Positions 32,323 to 41,378 of a stretch of 64,000 bases of DNA are shown here, piece by piece. The first letter of the stretch is position 1. The number at the start of each line of letters is the position of its first letter. A program made the position numbers and the translations under genes. The notes under the pieces were generated by a model. It was not told the DNA's origin and made no database searches. It saw only the letters and a list, made by a program, of their open reading frames with translations. This DNA is from Thermophagus sp052400625 (GTDB lineage: Bacteria; Bacteroidota; Bacteroidia; Bacteroidales; Marinilabiliaceae), in the NCBI GenBank assembly GCA_052400625.1, contig JBQTGH010000007.1. One strand, given 5' to 3'.

Positions 32323-32613
32323 ATGAATATAATTATTAAGCCGATAGTAACAGAAAGAATGACCTGGCTTGGCGATACCCTGAACCGATACGGCTTTATT
32401 GTGGACAAGCGTGCCAATAAAATCGAAATAAAAAAAGCTGTTGAGGAGATGTATGGCGTCACAGTTTCCCGCGTGAATACGATGAATTATGCCGGGAAAG
32501 CAAAAGTTCGCTATACCAAAAGTGGTATTATCAGCGGGCGTACTAATTCTTTCAAAAAAGCAATTGTAACATTAGCCGAAGGAGATAAGATTGATTTCTT
32601 TAGCAATATTTAA
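32323..32613 (+). CDS. rplW: 50S ribosomal protein L23
   Basis: 96 residues; NIIIKPIVTERMT, FIVDKRANKIEIKKAVEEMYGV and VRYTKSGIISGRTNSFKKAIVTL. It sits at the tunnel exit and docks trigger factor and SRP. Confidence 0.97.
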   Translation: MNIIIKPIVTERMTWLGDTLNRYGFIVDKRANKIEIKKAVEEMYGVTVSRVNTMNYAGKAKVRYTKSGIISGRTNSFKKAIVTLAEGDKIDFFSNI

Positions 32614-32618
32614 TTGAC

Positions 32619-33443
32619 ATGGCAGTAAGAAAACTAAAGCCCGTAACACCAGGGCAGAGACACAAAATTATTGGTGCATTTGATACGATTACCTCAAGTG
32701 TACCAGAAAAATCCTTATTGCGGCCACTAAAAAAGAGCGGCGGACGTAACAACACTGGTAAAATGACCATGCGTTACATCGGCGGCGGCCACAAGAGGAA
32801 GTATCGGGTAATCGATTTTAAAAGAGACAAAGACGGTGTTTCAGCAGTGGTAGATTCCATTCAGTACGATCCGAATCGTAGTGCTCGAATCGCCTTGCTG
32901 GTCTATGAAGATGGTGAGAAACGGTACATTCTTGCACCAAATGGGTTGCAGGTTGGACAAAAGATCCAATCCGGTTCCGGTGTACCACCGGAAATAGGGA
33001 ATGCACTTCCTTTGGGAGATATTCCGCTGGGTACTATTGTCCATAATATTGAACTTCGTCCCGGACAGGGTGGTGCATTAGTCCGAAGTGCCGGAACCTT
33101 TGCACAGATATCTGCTCGTGAAGGGAAATACGCCGTTGTGAAATTACCTTCCGGAGAATCGCGAATGATACTTACCACTTGTCGTGCCACCATTGGCGCC
33201 GTTGGTAATTCTGATCATGCACTGGAACGGTCAGGAAAGGCCGGACGTTCACGTTGGCTCGGTCGTCGACCCCGTGTTCGTGGTGTGGTTATGAACCCAG
33301 TGGATCACCCGATGGGTGGTGGTGAAGGTCGTGCCTCAGGTGGACATCCAAGATCCAGAAAAGGCCTTCTTGCTAAAGGTTATAAAACCAGAAATCGTAA
33401 GAAAGCTTCTTCTAAGTACATTCTTGAAAGAAGGAAAAAGTAA
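32619..33443 (+). CDS. rplB: 50S ribosomal protein L2
   Basis: 274 residues; KPVTPGQRHKI, GRNNTGKMTMRYIGGGHKR, GEKRYILAPNGLQVGQKI and the catalytic-centre proximal VRGVVMNPVDHPMGGGEGR. Five bp after rplW. Confidence 0.98.
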   Translation: MAVRKLKPVTPGQRHKIIGAFDTITSSVPEKSLLRPLKKSGGRNNTGKMTMRYIGGGHKRKYRVIDFKRDKDGVSAVVDSIQYDPNRSARIALLVYEDGEKRYILAPNGLQVGQKIQSGSGVPPEIGNALPLGDIPLGTIVHNIELRPGQGGALVRSAGTFAQISAREGKYAVVKLPSGESRMILTTCRATIGAVGNSDHALERSGKAGRSRWLGRRPRVRGVVMNPVDHPMGGGEGRASGGHPRSRKGLLAKGYKTRNRKKASSKYILERRKK

Positions 33444-33464
33444 CCGGTTAATTGTATTTGAATT

Positions 33465-33734
33465 ATGAGCAGATCGTTAAAAAAAGGACCCTATATTCAT
33501 TATAAACTGGAACGTAAGATTTCAGCTATGAATGAATCCGGCAAGAAGTCGGTCGTTAAAACCTGGTCCCGTGCATCAATGATTGCCCCTGAATTTGTGG
33601 GGCATACCATTGCGGTACATAACGGAAATAAATTTATTCCCGTTTATATTACCGAAAATATGGTAGGACATAAATTGGGCGAATTTGCTCCCACGCGTAC
33701 GTTCCGTGGGCATGCAGGTAATAGGAAAAAATAA
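33465..33734 (+). CDS. rpsS: 30S ribosomal protein S19
   Basis: 89 residues; MSRSLKKGPYIHYKLERKI, WSRASMIAPEFVGHTIAVHN and KLGEFAPTRTFRGHAGNRKK. It binds S13 in the 30S head. Confidence 0.98.
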   Translation: MSRSLKKGPYIHYKLERKISAMNESGKKSVVKTWSRASMIAPEFVGHTIAVHNGNKFIPVYITENMVGHKLGEFAPTRTFRGHAGNRKK

Positions 33735-33769
33735 TCGCCCTGTAGTTCTAACTTTTTAATGAAAAAATA

Positions 33770-34180
33770 ATGGGTGCAAGAAAAAGAATAAGAGCAGAAA
33801 AACTAAAAGAAGCCAAAAAACAGGAATGTGTTGCCAGGCTTCGAAATGTGCCTACCTCACCTCGTAAGATGAGACTCGTAGCCGATATGGTTCGAGGCAT
33901 GGAAGTGAATAAGGCACTTGATGTACTGAAGTTTTCCACCAAGGAGGCCTCCCGTCGTGTTGAAAAATTGTTGTTGTCAGCTATCGCCAACTGGAAGGAA
34001 AAAAATGATGATGTACGACTGGAAGATGCCAATCTCTATATTAAAGAGATTTATGTGGATTCCGGACGTATCCTTAAAAGATTGAGACCAGCCCCTCAAG
34101 GACGGGCACACCGGATTCGGAAGCGGTCCAATCATGTTACCATTAAGGTTGAGAGTAAGATAGAAAACCAAGAAAATTAA
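33770..34180 (+). CDS. rplV: 50S ribosomal protein L22
   Basis: 136 residues, with an N-terminal Lys/Arg extension relative to E. coli. CVARLRNVPTSPRKMRLVAD, loop-forming RLEDANLYIKEIYVDSGRIL and RPAPQGRAHRIRKRSNH are the tunnel-hairpin residues. Confidence 0.97.
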   Translation: MGARKRIRAEKLKEAKKQECVARLRNVPTSPRKMRLVADMVRGMEVNKALDVLKFSTKEASRRVEKLLLSAIANWKEKNDDVRLEDANLYIKEIYVDSGRILKRLRPAPQGRAHRIRKRSNHVTIKVESKIENQEN

Positions 34181-34190
34181 ATTGAGCTAG

Positions 34191-34898
34191 ATGGGACAAA
34201 AAGTAAATCCAATAAGTAACAGATTAGGAATTATCCGAGGATGGGATTCCAACTGGTTCGGAGGCAAAGATTATGGCGATAAGCTGCTGGAGGATTCCAA
34301 GCTGCGCAAATATCTCAATGCTCGTCTGGCAAAAGCCAGTGTTTCCCGTATCGTGATTGAACGAACGCTAAAGCTGGTGACCATTACCGTATATACTGCC
34401 AGGCCCGGTATTATTATTGGGAAAGGCGGACAAGAGGTAGACAAGCTTAAAGAGGAGTTAAAGAAGATTACTGATAAAGAAGTTCAGATCAATATTTTTG
34501 AAGTGAAGCGTCCAGAATTGGATGCTCTGATCGTAGCTAACAATATTGCACGTCAGCTTGAAGGGCGTATTGCCTATCGTCGGGCTGTGAAAATGGCTAT
34601 TGCATCGACCATGCGAATGGGAGCCGAAGGGATTAAAATTCAGGTTTCAGGTCGTTTGAACGGTGCTGAAATGGCTCGTTCAGAAATGTATAAAGAAGGT
34701 CGTACACCCCTTCATACTTTCCGGTCTGATATTGACTTCGCCAAAGCAGAAGCCCTTACAAAAACAGGTTTGATAGGCATCAAAGTCTGGATTTGCAAAG
34801 GTGAAATTTACGGTAAACCCGATCTTTCTCCCAATTACAGCGTGAAAGAAACCGGAGGTGGCCGTGGAAAAGGCGGATTCAAAAAGAGAAGAAAGTAA
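34191..34898 (+). CDS. rpsC: 30S ribosomal protein S3
   Basis: 235 residues; MGQKVNPISNRLGIIRGWDS, KH domain GIIIGKGGQEVDKLKEEL and C-terminal KIQVSGRLNGAEMARSE plus IGIKVWICKGEI. A Gly/Lys-rich tail follows. Part of the mRNA entry helicase of the 30S. Confidence 0.98.
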   Translation: MGQKVNPISNRLGIIRGWDSNWFGGKDYGDKLLEDSKLRKYLNARLAKASVSRIVIERTLKLVTITVYTARPGIIIGKGGQEVDKLKEELKKITDKEVQINIFEVKRPELDALIVANNIARQLEGRIAYRRAVKMAIASTMRMGAEGIKIQVSGRLNGAEMARSEMYKEGRTPLHTFRSDIDFAKAEALTKTGLIGIKVWICKGEIYGKPDLSPNYSVKETGGGRGKGGFKKRRK

Positions 34899-34931
34899 TC
34901 ATCGGTTAAACCATTAATTGAATTATTAACG

Positions 34932-35363
34932 ATGTTACAACCAAAAAAAGTTAAATACAGAAGACAACAAAAGGGAAGAATGAAGGGGAATGCTCAGCGT
35001 GGGCATGAACTGGCATTCGGCTCTTTTGGAATTAAATCACTGCAGTCAAAATGGATCACGGGTCGTCAGATTGAAGCTGCTCGTGTTGCAGTGACACGTT
35101 ATATGCAACGTCAGGGACAAATCTGGATACGTATCTTCCCCGATAAACCCATTACTAAGAAGCCTGCCGAAGTGCGGATGGGTAAAGGGAAAGGTAGTCC
35201 TGAAGGATTTGTTGCTCCTGTTACACCCGGGCGCATCCTTATCGAGTGCGACGGAGTTCCTTTTAATGTCGCTAAGGAAGCTCTGCGTCTGGCTGCGCAA
35301 AAGCTACCCGTTACGACTAAGTTTGTGGTGCGTAGGGATTATGTCGAATCTTCAAATGAATAA
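34932..35363 (+). CDS. rplP: 50S ribosomal protein L16
   Basis: 143 residues; MLQPKKVKYRRQQKGRMKGN, FGIKSLQSKWITGRQIEAAR and RMGKGKGSPEGFVAPVTPGR. It contacts the A-site tRNA. Confidence 0.98.
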   Translation: MLQPKKVKYRRQQKGRMKGNAQRGHELAFGSFGIKSLQSKWITGRQIEAARVAVTRYMQRQGQIWIRIFPDKPITKKPAEVRMGKGKGSPEGFVAPVTPGRILIECDGVPFNVAKEALRLAAQKLPVTTKFVVRRDYVESSNE

Positions 35364-35368
35364 AAGGT

Positions 35369-35569
35369 ATGAAAAGTTCTGAAATTAGAGAAATGACACC
35401 ACGCGAATTAGAAGAGCGTATTGAGAACATGAGTCAGGAGCTGGTTCGTATGAAACTAAATCATACCATTTCTCCTCTGGAAAATCCGATGAAGATTAGG
35501 CACACCCGCCGTGATATTGCACGCATGAAGACCATTCTGCGTCAAAAACAACTTAATGAAAAAGAATAA
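35369..35569 (+). CDS. rpmC: 50S ribosomal protein L29
   Basis: 66 residues, two-helix hairpin: MKSSEIREMTPRELEERIE and PMKIRHTRRDIARMKTILRQ. Five bp after rplP. Confidence 0.96.
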   Translation: MKSSEIREMTPRELEERIENMSQELVRMKLNHTISPLENPMKIRHTRRDIARMKTILRQKQLNEKE

Positions 35570-35574
35570 GTTTT

Positions 35575-35832
35575 ATGGGAACCAGAAATCTTAGAAAAGA
35601 AAGAACAGGCGTTGTGGTGAGCGACAAGATGGAAAAATCTATCGTTGTTGCAGTGGAAATTCGTGAAAAACACCCTCTTTACGGGAAATTTGTGAAGAAA
35701 ACAAAGAAATTTCACGTTCATGATGCCCAAAATGCCTGTCATATAGGGGATACGGTCCGTATTATGGAAACCAGGCCCTTAAGCAAAACCAAACGTTGGA
35801 GATTAGTTGAAATTCTTGAAAGAGCTAAGTAA
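35575..35832 (+). CDS. rpsQ: 30S ribosomal protein S17
   Basis: 85 residues; RTGVVVSDKMEKSIVVAVE, HPLYGKFVKKTKKFHVHD and VRIMETRPLSKTKRWRLVEI. Confidence 0.97.
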   Translation: MGTRNLRKERTGVVVSDKMEKSIVVAVEIREKHPLYGKFVKKTKKFHVHDAQNACHIGDTVRIMETRPLSKTKRWRLVEILERAK

Positions 35833-35834
35833 TC

Positions 35835-36200
35835 ATGATACAACAAGAAACCAGACTGAATGTTGCTGACAACAGCGGCGCCCGAGAAGTGCTCTGTATC
35901 CGTGTCCTTGGTGGTACCGGACGCAGATATGCCTCCGTGGGCGACCGTATTGTGGTGACAGTTAAAAGTGCCTTGCCCTCGAGCGATATGAAAAAAGGCA
36001 CGGTAAGCAAAGCGGTAGTCGTTCGTACTAAAAAGGAAATCAGACGTGCCGATGGCTCTTATATCCGTTTCGATGATAATGCCTGTGTGCTTATCAATAA
36101 TACCGGAGAAATACGTGGAACGCGTATCTTTGGTCCTGTTCCGCGGGAACTTCGTGACGGTTACATGAAAATTGTTTCATTGGCGCCAGAAGTGCTTTAA
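35835..36200 (+). CDS. rplN: 50S ribosomal protein L14
   Basis: 121 residues; MIQQETRLNVADNSGAREV, GDRIVVTVKSALP and GTRIFGPVPRELRDGYMKIV. It contributes to an inter-subunit bridge. Confidence 0.97.
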   Translation: MIQQETRLNVADNSGAREVLCIRVLGGTGRRYASVGDRIVVTVKSALPSSDMKKGTVSKAVVVRTKKEIRRADGSYIRFDDNACVLINNTGEIRGTRIFGPVPRELRDGYMKIVSLAPEVL

Positions 36201-36213
36201 ATTTTGTATTATT

Positions 36214-36534
36214 ATGGGGAAATTACATATTAAAAAGGGAGATATCGTCATTGTTAATGCCGGTGTCTACAAAGGACAGGAAGGAAGGGTACTGGAGGTC
36301 TTTCCCAAAAAAATGCGTGCCATCGTGGAAGGAATTAATATGGTAAGTAAACATACCAAACCCAATTCCGAAAATCCACAAGGTGGCGTCATTAAAAAGG
36401 AAGCCCCTATTCATATTTCCAATCTCAACCTGAAGGATCCTTCCTCAGGTGAAGCTACCCGGATCGGTCGAAGATTAAATGATCAGGGTAAATTGGTTCG
36501 TTATTCAAAAAAATCAGGAGAGGAGATTAAGTAA
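36214..36534 (+). CDS. rplX: 50S ribosomal protein L24
   Basis: 106 residues from MGKLHIKKGDIVIVNAG. The frame opens 14 codons earlier, inside rplN, but those codons do not belong to the family. KOW motif KGQEGRVLEVFPKKMRAIV and GGVIKKEAPIHISNL are visible. Its stop overlaps the rplE start (TAATG). Confidence 0.95.
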   Translation: MGKLHIKKGDIVIVNAGVYKGQEGRVLEVFPKKMRAIVEGINMVSKHTKPNSENPQGGVIKKEAPIHISNLNLKDPSSGEATRIGRRLNDQGKLVRYSKKSGEEIK

Positions 36535-37091
36535 TGAGCTATACACCTACATTAGAAAAACAGTATAAGGAACAAATTATCCCGGCTCTGATGAAAGAGT
36601 TCGGGTACAAAACCGTCATGCAGGTTCCCAGATTGGAGAAGATTGTTATTAACCAGGGTGTAGGCAATGCTGTGGCTGATAAAAAACTGGTGGATATTTC
36701 TATTAATGAATTGACTACCATTAGCGGTCAGAAAGCCATTCCCAGATACTCTAAAAAGGATATTTCCAATTTTAAGTTACGTAAGGGAATGCCTATTGGT
36801 GCGAGTGTTACCCTTCGACGGGATAAAATGTATGAATTTCTGGAACGTCTTATTCGTGTGGCCTTACCTCGTATTCGTGACTTTAAAGGCATCAATGACA
36901 AGTTGGATGGACGTGGAAATTATACACTTGGTATCGAAGAGCAAATCATTTTTCCGGAAATAAATATCGATCAGGTGAATAAAATTATGGGTATGAATAT
37001 TACCTTTGTCACCTCCGCTAACACGGACGAAGAAGCATTTAGTTTGCTCCGGGAATTCGGATTACCTTTTAAAAACCTAAAAAAGAATTAA
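36534..37091 (+). CDS. rplE: 50S ribosomal protein L5
   Basis: 185 residues; QVPRLEKIVINQGVGNA, SNFKLRKGMPIGASVTLRR, PRIRDFKGIN and NYTLGIEEQIIFPEI. It binds 5S rRNA. Confidence 0.98.
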   Translation: MSYTPTLEKQYKEQIIPALMKEFGYKTVMQVPRLEKIVINQGVGNAVADKKLVDISINELTTISGQKAIPRYSKKDISNFKLRKGMPIGASVTLRRDKMYEFLERLIRVALPRIRDFKGINDKLDGRGNYTLGIEEQIIFPEINIDQVNKIMGMNITFVTSANTDEEAFSLLREFGLPFKNLKKN

Positions 37092-37096
37092 TTAGT

Positions 37097-37366
37097 ATGG
37101 CAAAAGAATCCATGAAAGCCCGTGACAGAAAACGGGATAAACTGATTGCCAAGTACGCAGAAAAAAGAGCCCGGCTGAAAGCTGAGGGTGATTATGAAGG
37201 GTTGCAAAAATTGCCCAAAAATGCATCACCGGTTAGACAGCACAATCGTTGCAAATTAACGGGACGCCCCAAAGGGTATATGCGTCAATTTGGAGTTAGT
37301 AGGATTACTTTTCGTGAATTGGCCTCTGCCGGATTAATCCCCGGCGTTAAAAAGGCCAGTTGGTAA
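37097..37366 (+). CDS. rpsN: 30S ribosomal protein S14 (zinc-free form)
   Basis: 89 residues; the long form without CxxC pairs (only one Cys, in HNRCKLTGRPKGYMRQFG). C-terminal FRELASAGLIPGVKKASW is typical. Confidence 0.97.
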   Translation: MAKESMKARDRKRDKLIAKYAEKRARLKAEGDYEGLQKLPKNASPVRQHNRCKLTGRPKGYMRQFGVSRITFRELASAGLIPGVKKASW

Positions 37367-37421
37367 GGAGAGTAAGTGTTAAATATTGTCCCGGAAGCGG
37401 GATCAATTTAAACTTAAGAAG

Positions 37422-37817
37422 ATGACAGATCCAATTGCAGATTATCTGACTCGAATCAGAAATGCCGTTATGGCAAGGCATAAGGTTGTTGAGGTGCCCG
37501 CCTCCAACCTTAAAAAGGAAATGACCAAGATCTTATATGACAAAGGTTATATCCTTAATTACAAGTTTATCGAAGACGGTAAACAAGGGATTATAAAAAT
37601 AGCGCTGAAATACGATCCCGTATCCAAAGAAGCTGCTATTAGAAGTTTGGTACGTGTATCCAAACCCGGTTTAAGAAAATATACCGGATATCGGTTGGTA
37701 CCAAGGGTCCTGAACGGACTAGGAATTGCAATTATATCCACCAGTAAAGGGGTTATGACAGACAAAGAAGCCCGTCGGGAAAAAATTGGTGGTGAAGTTT
37801 TATGTTACGTATATTAA
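37422..37817 (+). CDS. rpsH: 30S ribosomal protein S8
   Basis: 131 residues starting at MTDPIADYLTRIRNAVMA. The 12-codon upstream extension begins with TTG and is not conserved in the family. ISTSKGVMTDKEARREKIGG and the terminal GEVLCYVY are diagnostic. S8 also represses its own operon in E. coli. Confidence 0.97.
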   Translation: MTDPIADYLTRIRNAVMARHKVVEVPASNLKKEMTKILYDKGYILNYKFIEDGKQGIIKIALKYDPVSKEAAIRSLVRVSKPGLRKYTGYRLVPRVLNGLGIAIISTSKGVMTDKEARREKIGGEVLCYVY

Positions 37818-37832
37818 AAAGGAGGTTTAGTT

Positions 37833-38384
37833 ATGTCAAGGATAGGAATTTTACCAATTAACATACCTTCAGGAGTTAACGTAACGGTCAAAGACAATAT
37901 TGTTACTGTTAAAGGTCCTAAAGGCGAACTTCACCAAGATATTAACCCCGAAATTAAGGTGGAAATTAGTGAAGGAAAAATCGAAGTGAAAAGGCCCTCA
38001 GACGAGAAGAAATTTAAGGCTTTACACGGATTATACCGGTCTCTTATAAACAATATGGTGATTGGTGTGTCAGAAGGTTATCGGAAACAACTTGAACTGG
38101 TTGGTGTGGGATATCGTGCACAAAATTCAGGACAAGTTCTGGAACTTTCATTGGGATATTCGCACCCCATTCATATTCAGTTGCCGAAAGAGATTAAGGT
38201 GGAAGCCAAAACAGATCGGAAAAGTAATCCATTGATTACTTTGGAATCGGCCGACAAACAACTTCTCGGACAGGTTTGCGCCAAGTTGCGCTCATTACGT
38301 AAACCTGAGCCCTACAAAGGAAAAGGAATCCGCTTTTTGGGTGAACAAATTCGTCGTAAGGCTGGTAAGAGTGCTAAGGTTTAA
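37833..38384 (+). CDS. rplF: 50S ribosomal protein L6
   Basis: 183 residues; MSRIGILPINIPSGVNVTV, VTVKGPKGEL, GVGYRAQNSG and the C-terminal KPEPYKGKGIRFLGEQIRRK. Confidence 0.97.
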   Translation: MSRIGILPINIPSGVNVTVKDNIVTVKGPKGELHQDINPEIKVEISEGKIEVKRPSDEKKFKALHGLYRSLINNMVIGVSEGYRKQLELVGVGYRAQNSGQVLELSLGYSHPIHIQLPKEIKVEAKTDRKSNPLITLESADKQLLGQVCAKLRSLRKPEPYKGKGIRFLGEQIRRKAGKSAKV

Positions 38385-38403
38385 TCTGAGTAAATAATTA
38401 GAT

Positions 38404-38760
38404 ATGGCTTTTTCAAAACTAAATAGAAGACTAAAAATAAAAAGAAGGGTCCGGAAAAATATTAGCGGAACCGCTGAAAAACCGCGGATGTCGGTCTACC
38501 GTAGCAATAAACAGATTTCTGTTCAACTGATCGATGACAAAACCGGGAAAACCCTCGCTGCAGCTTCTTCACTGGTAAAAGATATAGCTTCTCAAAGTGG
38601 AACGAAATGTGAAAAAGCTGCCATGGTCGGTAAATTGATTGCAGAACGAGCTCAAAATTCTGGCATCAAGCAAGTGGTTTTCGACCGTAACGGATATTTG
38701 TATCATGGTAGAGTTAAACAATTGGCCGATGCTGCGAGAGAGGCCGGTCTTAAATTCTAA
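38404..38760 (+). CDS. rplR: 50S ribosomal protein L18
   Basis: 118 residues; RRLKIKRRVRKNISGTAEKP, RMSVYRSNKQISVQLIDD and VVFDRNGYLYHGRVKQLADA. It binds 5S rRNA. Confidence 0.97.
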   Translation: MAFSKLNRRLKIKRRVRKNISGTAEKPRMSVYRSNKQISVQLIDDKTGKTLAAASSLVKDIASQSGTKCEKAAMVGKLIAERAQNSGIKQVVFDRNGYLYHGRVKQLADAAREAGLKF

Positions 38761-38766
38761 AACATT

Positions 38767-39285
38767 ATGGCTGGAAATATAAAAAAAGTTAGAAACAATA
38801 ACGATATTGAACTTAAAGACCGCCTGGTAGCCATTAATCGTGTTACCAAAGTAACAAAGGGGGGCCGTACATTCAGCTTTTCCGCAATTGTGGTTGTAGG
38901 TGACGAAAAAGGTGTTGTGGGGTGGGGACTCGGCAAAGCCAATGAAGTGACCAGCGCAATCGCTAAAGGTGTTGAGGCTGCCAAGAAAAATCTGGTTCGT
39001 GTACCCATTCTTAACGGAACGATACCCCATGAACAAGTGACCAAATTTGGCGGTGCCCGTATTTTCATGAAACCTGCATCGCAAGGTACCGGGCTGGTGG
39101 CCGGAGGTGCTATGCGTGCTGTCTTGGAAAGTGCCGGAGTTACTGATGTGTTGGCTAAGTCTAAGGGTTCAGCCAATCCGCATAACCTTGTTAAAGCAAC
39201 TATTAAGGCGCTTTGTCAAATGCGTGATGCGCATACCATTGCCCAACAGCGTGGTGTAACCCTGGATAAAGTTTTTAACGGATAA
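38767..39285 (+). CDS. rpsE: 30S ribosomal protein S5
   Basis: 172 residues; ELKDRLVAINRVTKVTKGGR, VVVGDEKGVVGWGLGKANEV and SAGVTDVLAKSKGSANPHN. It guards mRNA entry and fidelity. Confidence 0.98.
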   Translation: MAGNIKKVRNNNDIELKDRLVAINRVTKVTKGGRTFSFSAIVVVGDEKGVVGWGLGKANEVTSAIAKGVEAAKKNLVRVPILNGTIPHEQVTKFGGARIFMKPASQGTGLVAGGAMRAVLESAGVTDVLAKSKGSANPHNLVKATIKALCQMRDAHTIAQQRGVTLDKVFNG

Positions 39286-39296
39286 AATTCTTAAAA

Positions 39297-39473
39297 ATGG
39301 CTAAAATAAAAGTGACCCAGGTTAAAAGTCGCATTAAGTGTAATTTTAAACAAAAACGCACTTTAGATGCACTTGGTCTGAAGAAACTCAATAGTACCGT
39401 GGAACATGAGGATACCCCCAATATTCTCGGAATGATTGAAAAAGTGAAACACCTTGTGAGTGTTGAAAAATAA
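39297..39473 (+). CDS. rpmD: 50S ribosomal protein L30
   Basis: 58 residues: MAKIKVTQVKSRIKCNFKQK at the start, then TLDALGLKKLNSTVEHEDTP and MIEKVKHLVSV. It fills the expected place between rpsE and rplO, 11 bp after rpsE. Confidence 0.95.
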   Translation: MAKIKVTQVKSRIKCNFKQKRTLDALGLKKLNSTVEHEDTPNILGMIEKVKHLVSVEK

Positions 39474-39504
39474 TTTAGGTTTTAACGTTTTATTGATATA
39501 AATC

Positions 39505-39951
39505 ATGCAATTACATAATCTTAAACCTGCTGAAGGCTCGACGCATAAGGGAAGACGTCTTGGACGGGGTCCCGGATCAGGATTAGGAGGTACTTCTACT
39601 CGTGGTCATAAAGGCGCCAAATCACGTTCGGGATATGCCAGAAAAATAGGTTTTGAAGGTGGGCAGATGCCTTTGCAGAGAAGAGTTCCTAAATTCGGTT
39701 TTAAGAATATTAACCGAAAAGAGTATAAATCTATCAATGTTCGTACGTTGCAATCTCTTTTTGAGAAATTGAATGTTACGGATATTACTCCTGAAGTTCT
39801 TTATAATGCCGGTCTTGTTGGAAAACGAGATCTGGTTAAAATTTTGGGCGAGGGTGAGCTTAAGGCAAAATTGAATGTTAAAGCTCATGCTTTTTCTAAA
39901 AAGGCCAAAGAAATTATTGAAGCAGCTCAGGGAACTACTGAACAATTATAG
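39505..39951 (+). CDS. rplO: 50S ribosomal protein L15
   Basis: 148 residues; MQLHNLKPAEGSTHKGRRLG, RGPGSGLGGTSTRGHKGAKS and GFEGGQMPLQRRVPKFGF. Followed by a hairpin before secY. Confidence 0.98.
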   Translation: MQLHNLKPAEGSTHKGRRLGRGPGSGLGGTSTRGHKGAKSRSGYARKIGFEGGQMPLQRRVPKFGFKNINRKEYKSINVRTLQSLFEKLNVTDITPEVLYNAGLVGKRDLVKILGEGELKAKLNVKAHAFSKKAKEIIEAAQGTTEQL

Positions 39952-39961
39952 GCAATGACCG

Positions 39962-39984
39962 GCCCTCGCTTTCTATGTGAGGGC
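39962..39984 (+). promoter_or_regulatory. Hairpin between rplO and secY
   Basis: GCCCTC (39962-39967) pairs with GAGGGC (39979-39984), extended past one mismatch, followed by a mixed T/G run. It is the only stable stem in the spc half and could be a partial terminator that lowers secY relative to ribosomal proteins, or an RNA-processing site. Confidence 0.4.
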
Positions 39985-40018
39985 TGTTGTTTGTCTGTCA
40001 ATATAGAAAATAATACTC

Positions 40019-41356
40019 ATGAAGCTTATAGAAACCATTCGAAATATCTGGAAAATAGAGGACCTTAAAACCCGTATTTTGACTACCATTGGTTTTATTC
40101 TCATTTACCGTTTGGGGTCGTACGTTGTTATTCCGGGTATTGATCCAGATCAATTAGCCAATCTTGATGCACAAACCAGTAGTGGCGTTCTGGGATTATT
40201 AAATATGTTTTCCGGTGGTGCATTTTCCAATGCCTCCATTTTTGCGTTAGGAATAATGCCTTATATTTCTGCCTCTATTGTTGTTCAGCTGTTAGGGATT
40301 GCAATTCCTTATTTCCAACGGCTGCAAAGAGAGGGAGAGAGTGGTCGTCGGAGAATCAATCAGATTACACGGTATCTTACAGTGGTTATATTATTGTTTC
40401 AGGCCCCTGGTTATATTGCTAATCTTCACGCTCAGTTGCCCGAAACAGCGTTTGCCGCTAGGGGATGGAGCTTTACTTTAACATCCACCATAATTCTTAC
40501 TGCGGGTTCCATGTTTGTGATGTGGCTTGGTGAACGAATAACCGATAAAGGTATTGGAAATGGTATTTCATTGATTATTATGATTGGTATTATTGCTCGT
40601 CTGCCATTTGCTATTATTGCAGAATTTGTTTCTCGCTTGGAAGAAGGTGGTGGATTGGTGATGTTACTTATTGAACTTGTGGTTTTGTTCTTTGTTTTTG
40701 CAGGTACCATTCTTTTGGTTCAGGGCACTCGGAGAGTTCCGGTTCAATATGCCAAACGCATTGTTGGGAACAAACAATATGGAGGGGTAAGACAATATAT
40801 TCCCCTTAAAGTTAATGCTGCTGGTGTGATGCCTATTATTTTTGCACAGGCTATCATGTTTATACCAATTACCCTTGCAGGATTTTCGGAAAGTGATACC
40901 GCCACCGGTTTTGCTGCTACGTTTGCCAACTATACAGGCTTTTGGTATAACTTTACTTTTGCATTGTTAATCATACTGTTTACCTATTTTTATACGGCTA
41001 TTACCGTTAATCCTCAGCAAATGGCTGAAGATATGAAGCGGAATGGTGGCTTTATTCCCGGGGTTAAACCTGGAAAGAAAACTATGGAATTTCTTGACTC
41101 TGTAATGTCTAAAATTACTTTACCCGGTTCCATCTTTCTTGCCATTGTTGCTATTCTGCCTGCTTTTGCCATGATTGCCGGTGTTGACCAATCTTTCGCG
41201 CATTTTTACGGAGGAACCTCTTTGTTGATCTTAGTAGGTGTGGTTTTGGATACCTTGCAACAGATAGAAAGTCATTTGCTGATGAGGCATTATGATGGTT
41301 TAATGAAATCAGGCCGAATAAAAGGCCGCACCGGAGGAGGCGCTTCGATGTATTAA
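40019..41356 (+). CDS. secY: Protein translocase subunit SecY
   Basis: 445 residues with ten TM helices. GIMPYISASIVVQLL, FQRLQREGESGRRRINQITR, GITDKGIGNGIS-type loop (ERITDKGIGNGISLIIMIGI) and TFFYTAI-like FTYFYTAITVNPQQMAEDMK are present. It forms the Sec channel in the inner membrane. Confidence 0.97.
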   Translation: MKLIETIRNIWKIEDLKTRILTTIGFILIYRLGSYVVIPGIDPDQLANLDAQTSSGVLGLLNMFSGGAFSNASIFALGIMPYISASIVVQLLGIAIPYFQRLQREGESGRRRINQITRYLTVVILLFQAPGYIANLHAQLPETAFAARGWSFTLTSTIILTAGSMFVMWLGERITDKGIGNGISLIIMIGIIARLPFAIIAEFVSRLEEGGGLVMLLIELVVLFFVFAGTILLVQGTRRVPVQYAKRIVGNKQYGGVRQYIPLKVNAAGVMPIIFAQAIMFIPITLAGFSESDTATGFAATFANYTGFWYNFTFALLIILFTYFYTAITVNPQQMAEDMKRNGGFIPGVKPGKKTMEFLDSVMSKITLPGSIFLAIVAILPAFAMIAGVDQSFAHFYGGTSLLILVGVVLDTLQQIESHLLMRHYDGLMKSGRIKGRTGGGASMY

Positions 41357-41378
41357 TGAAGGGAGTGGTTATAATAGA

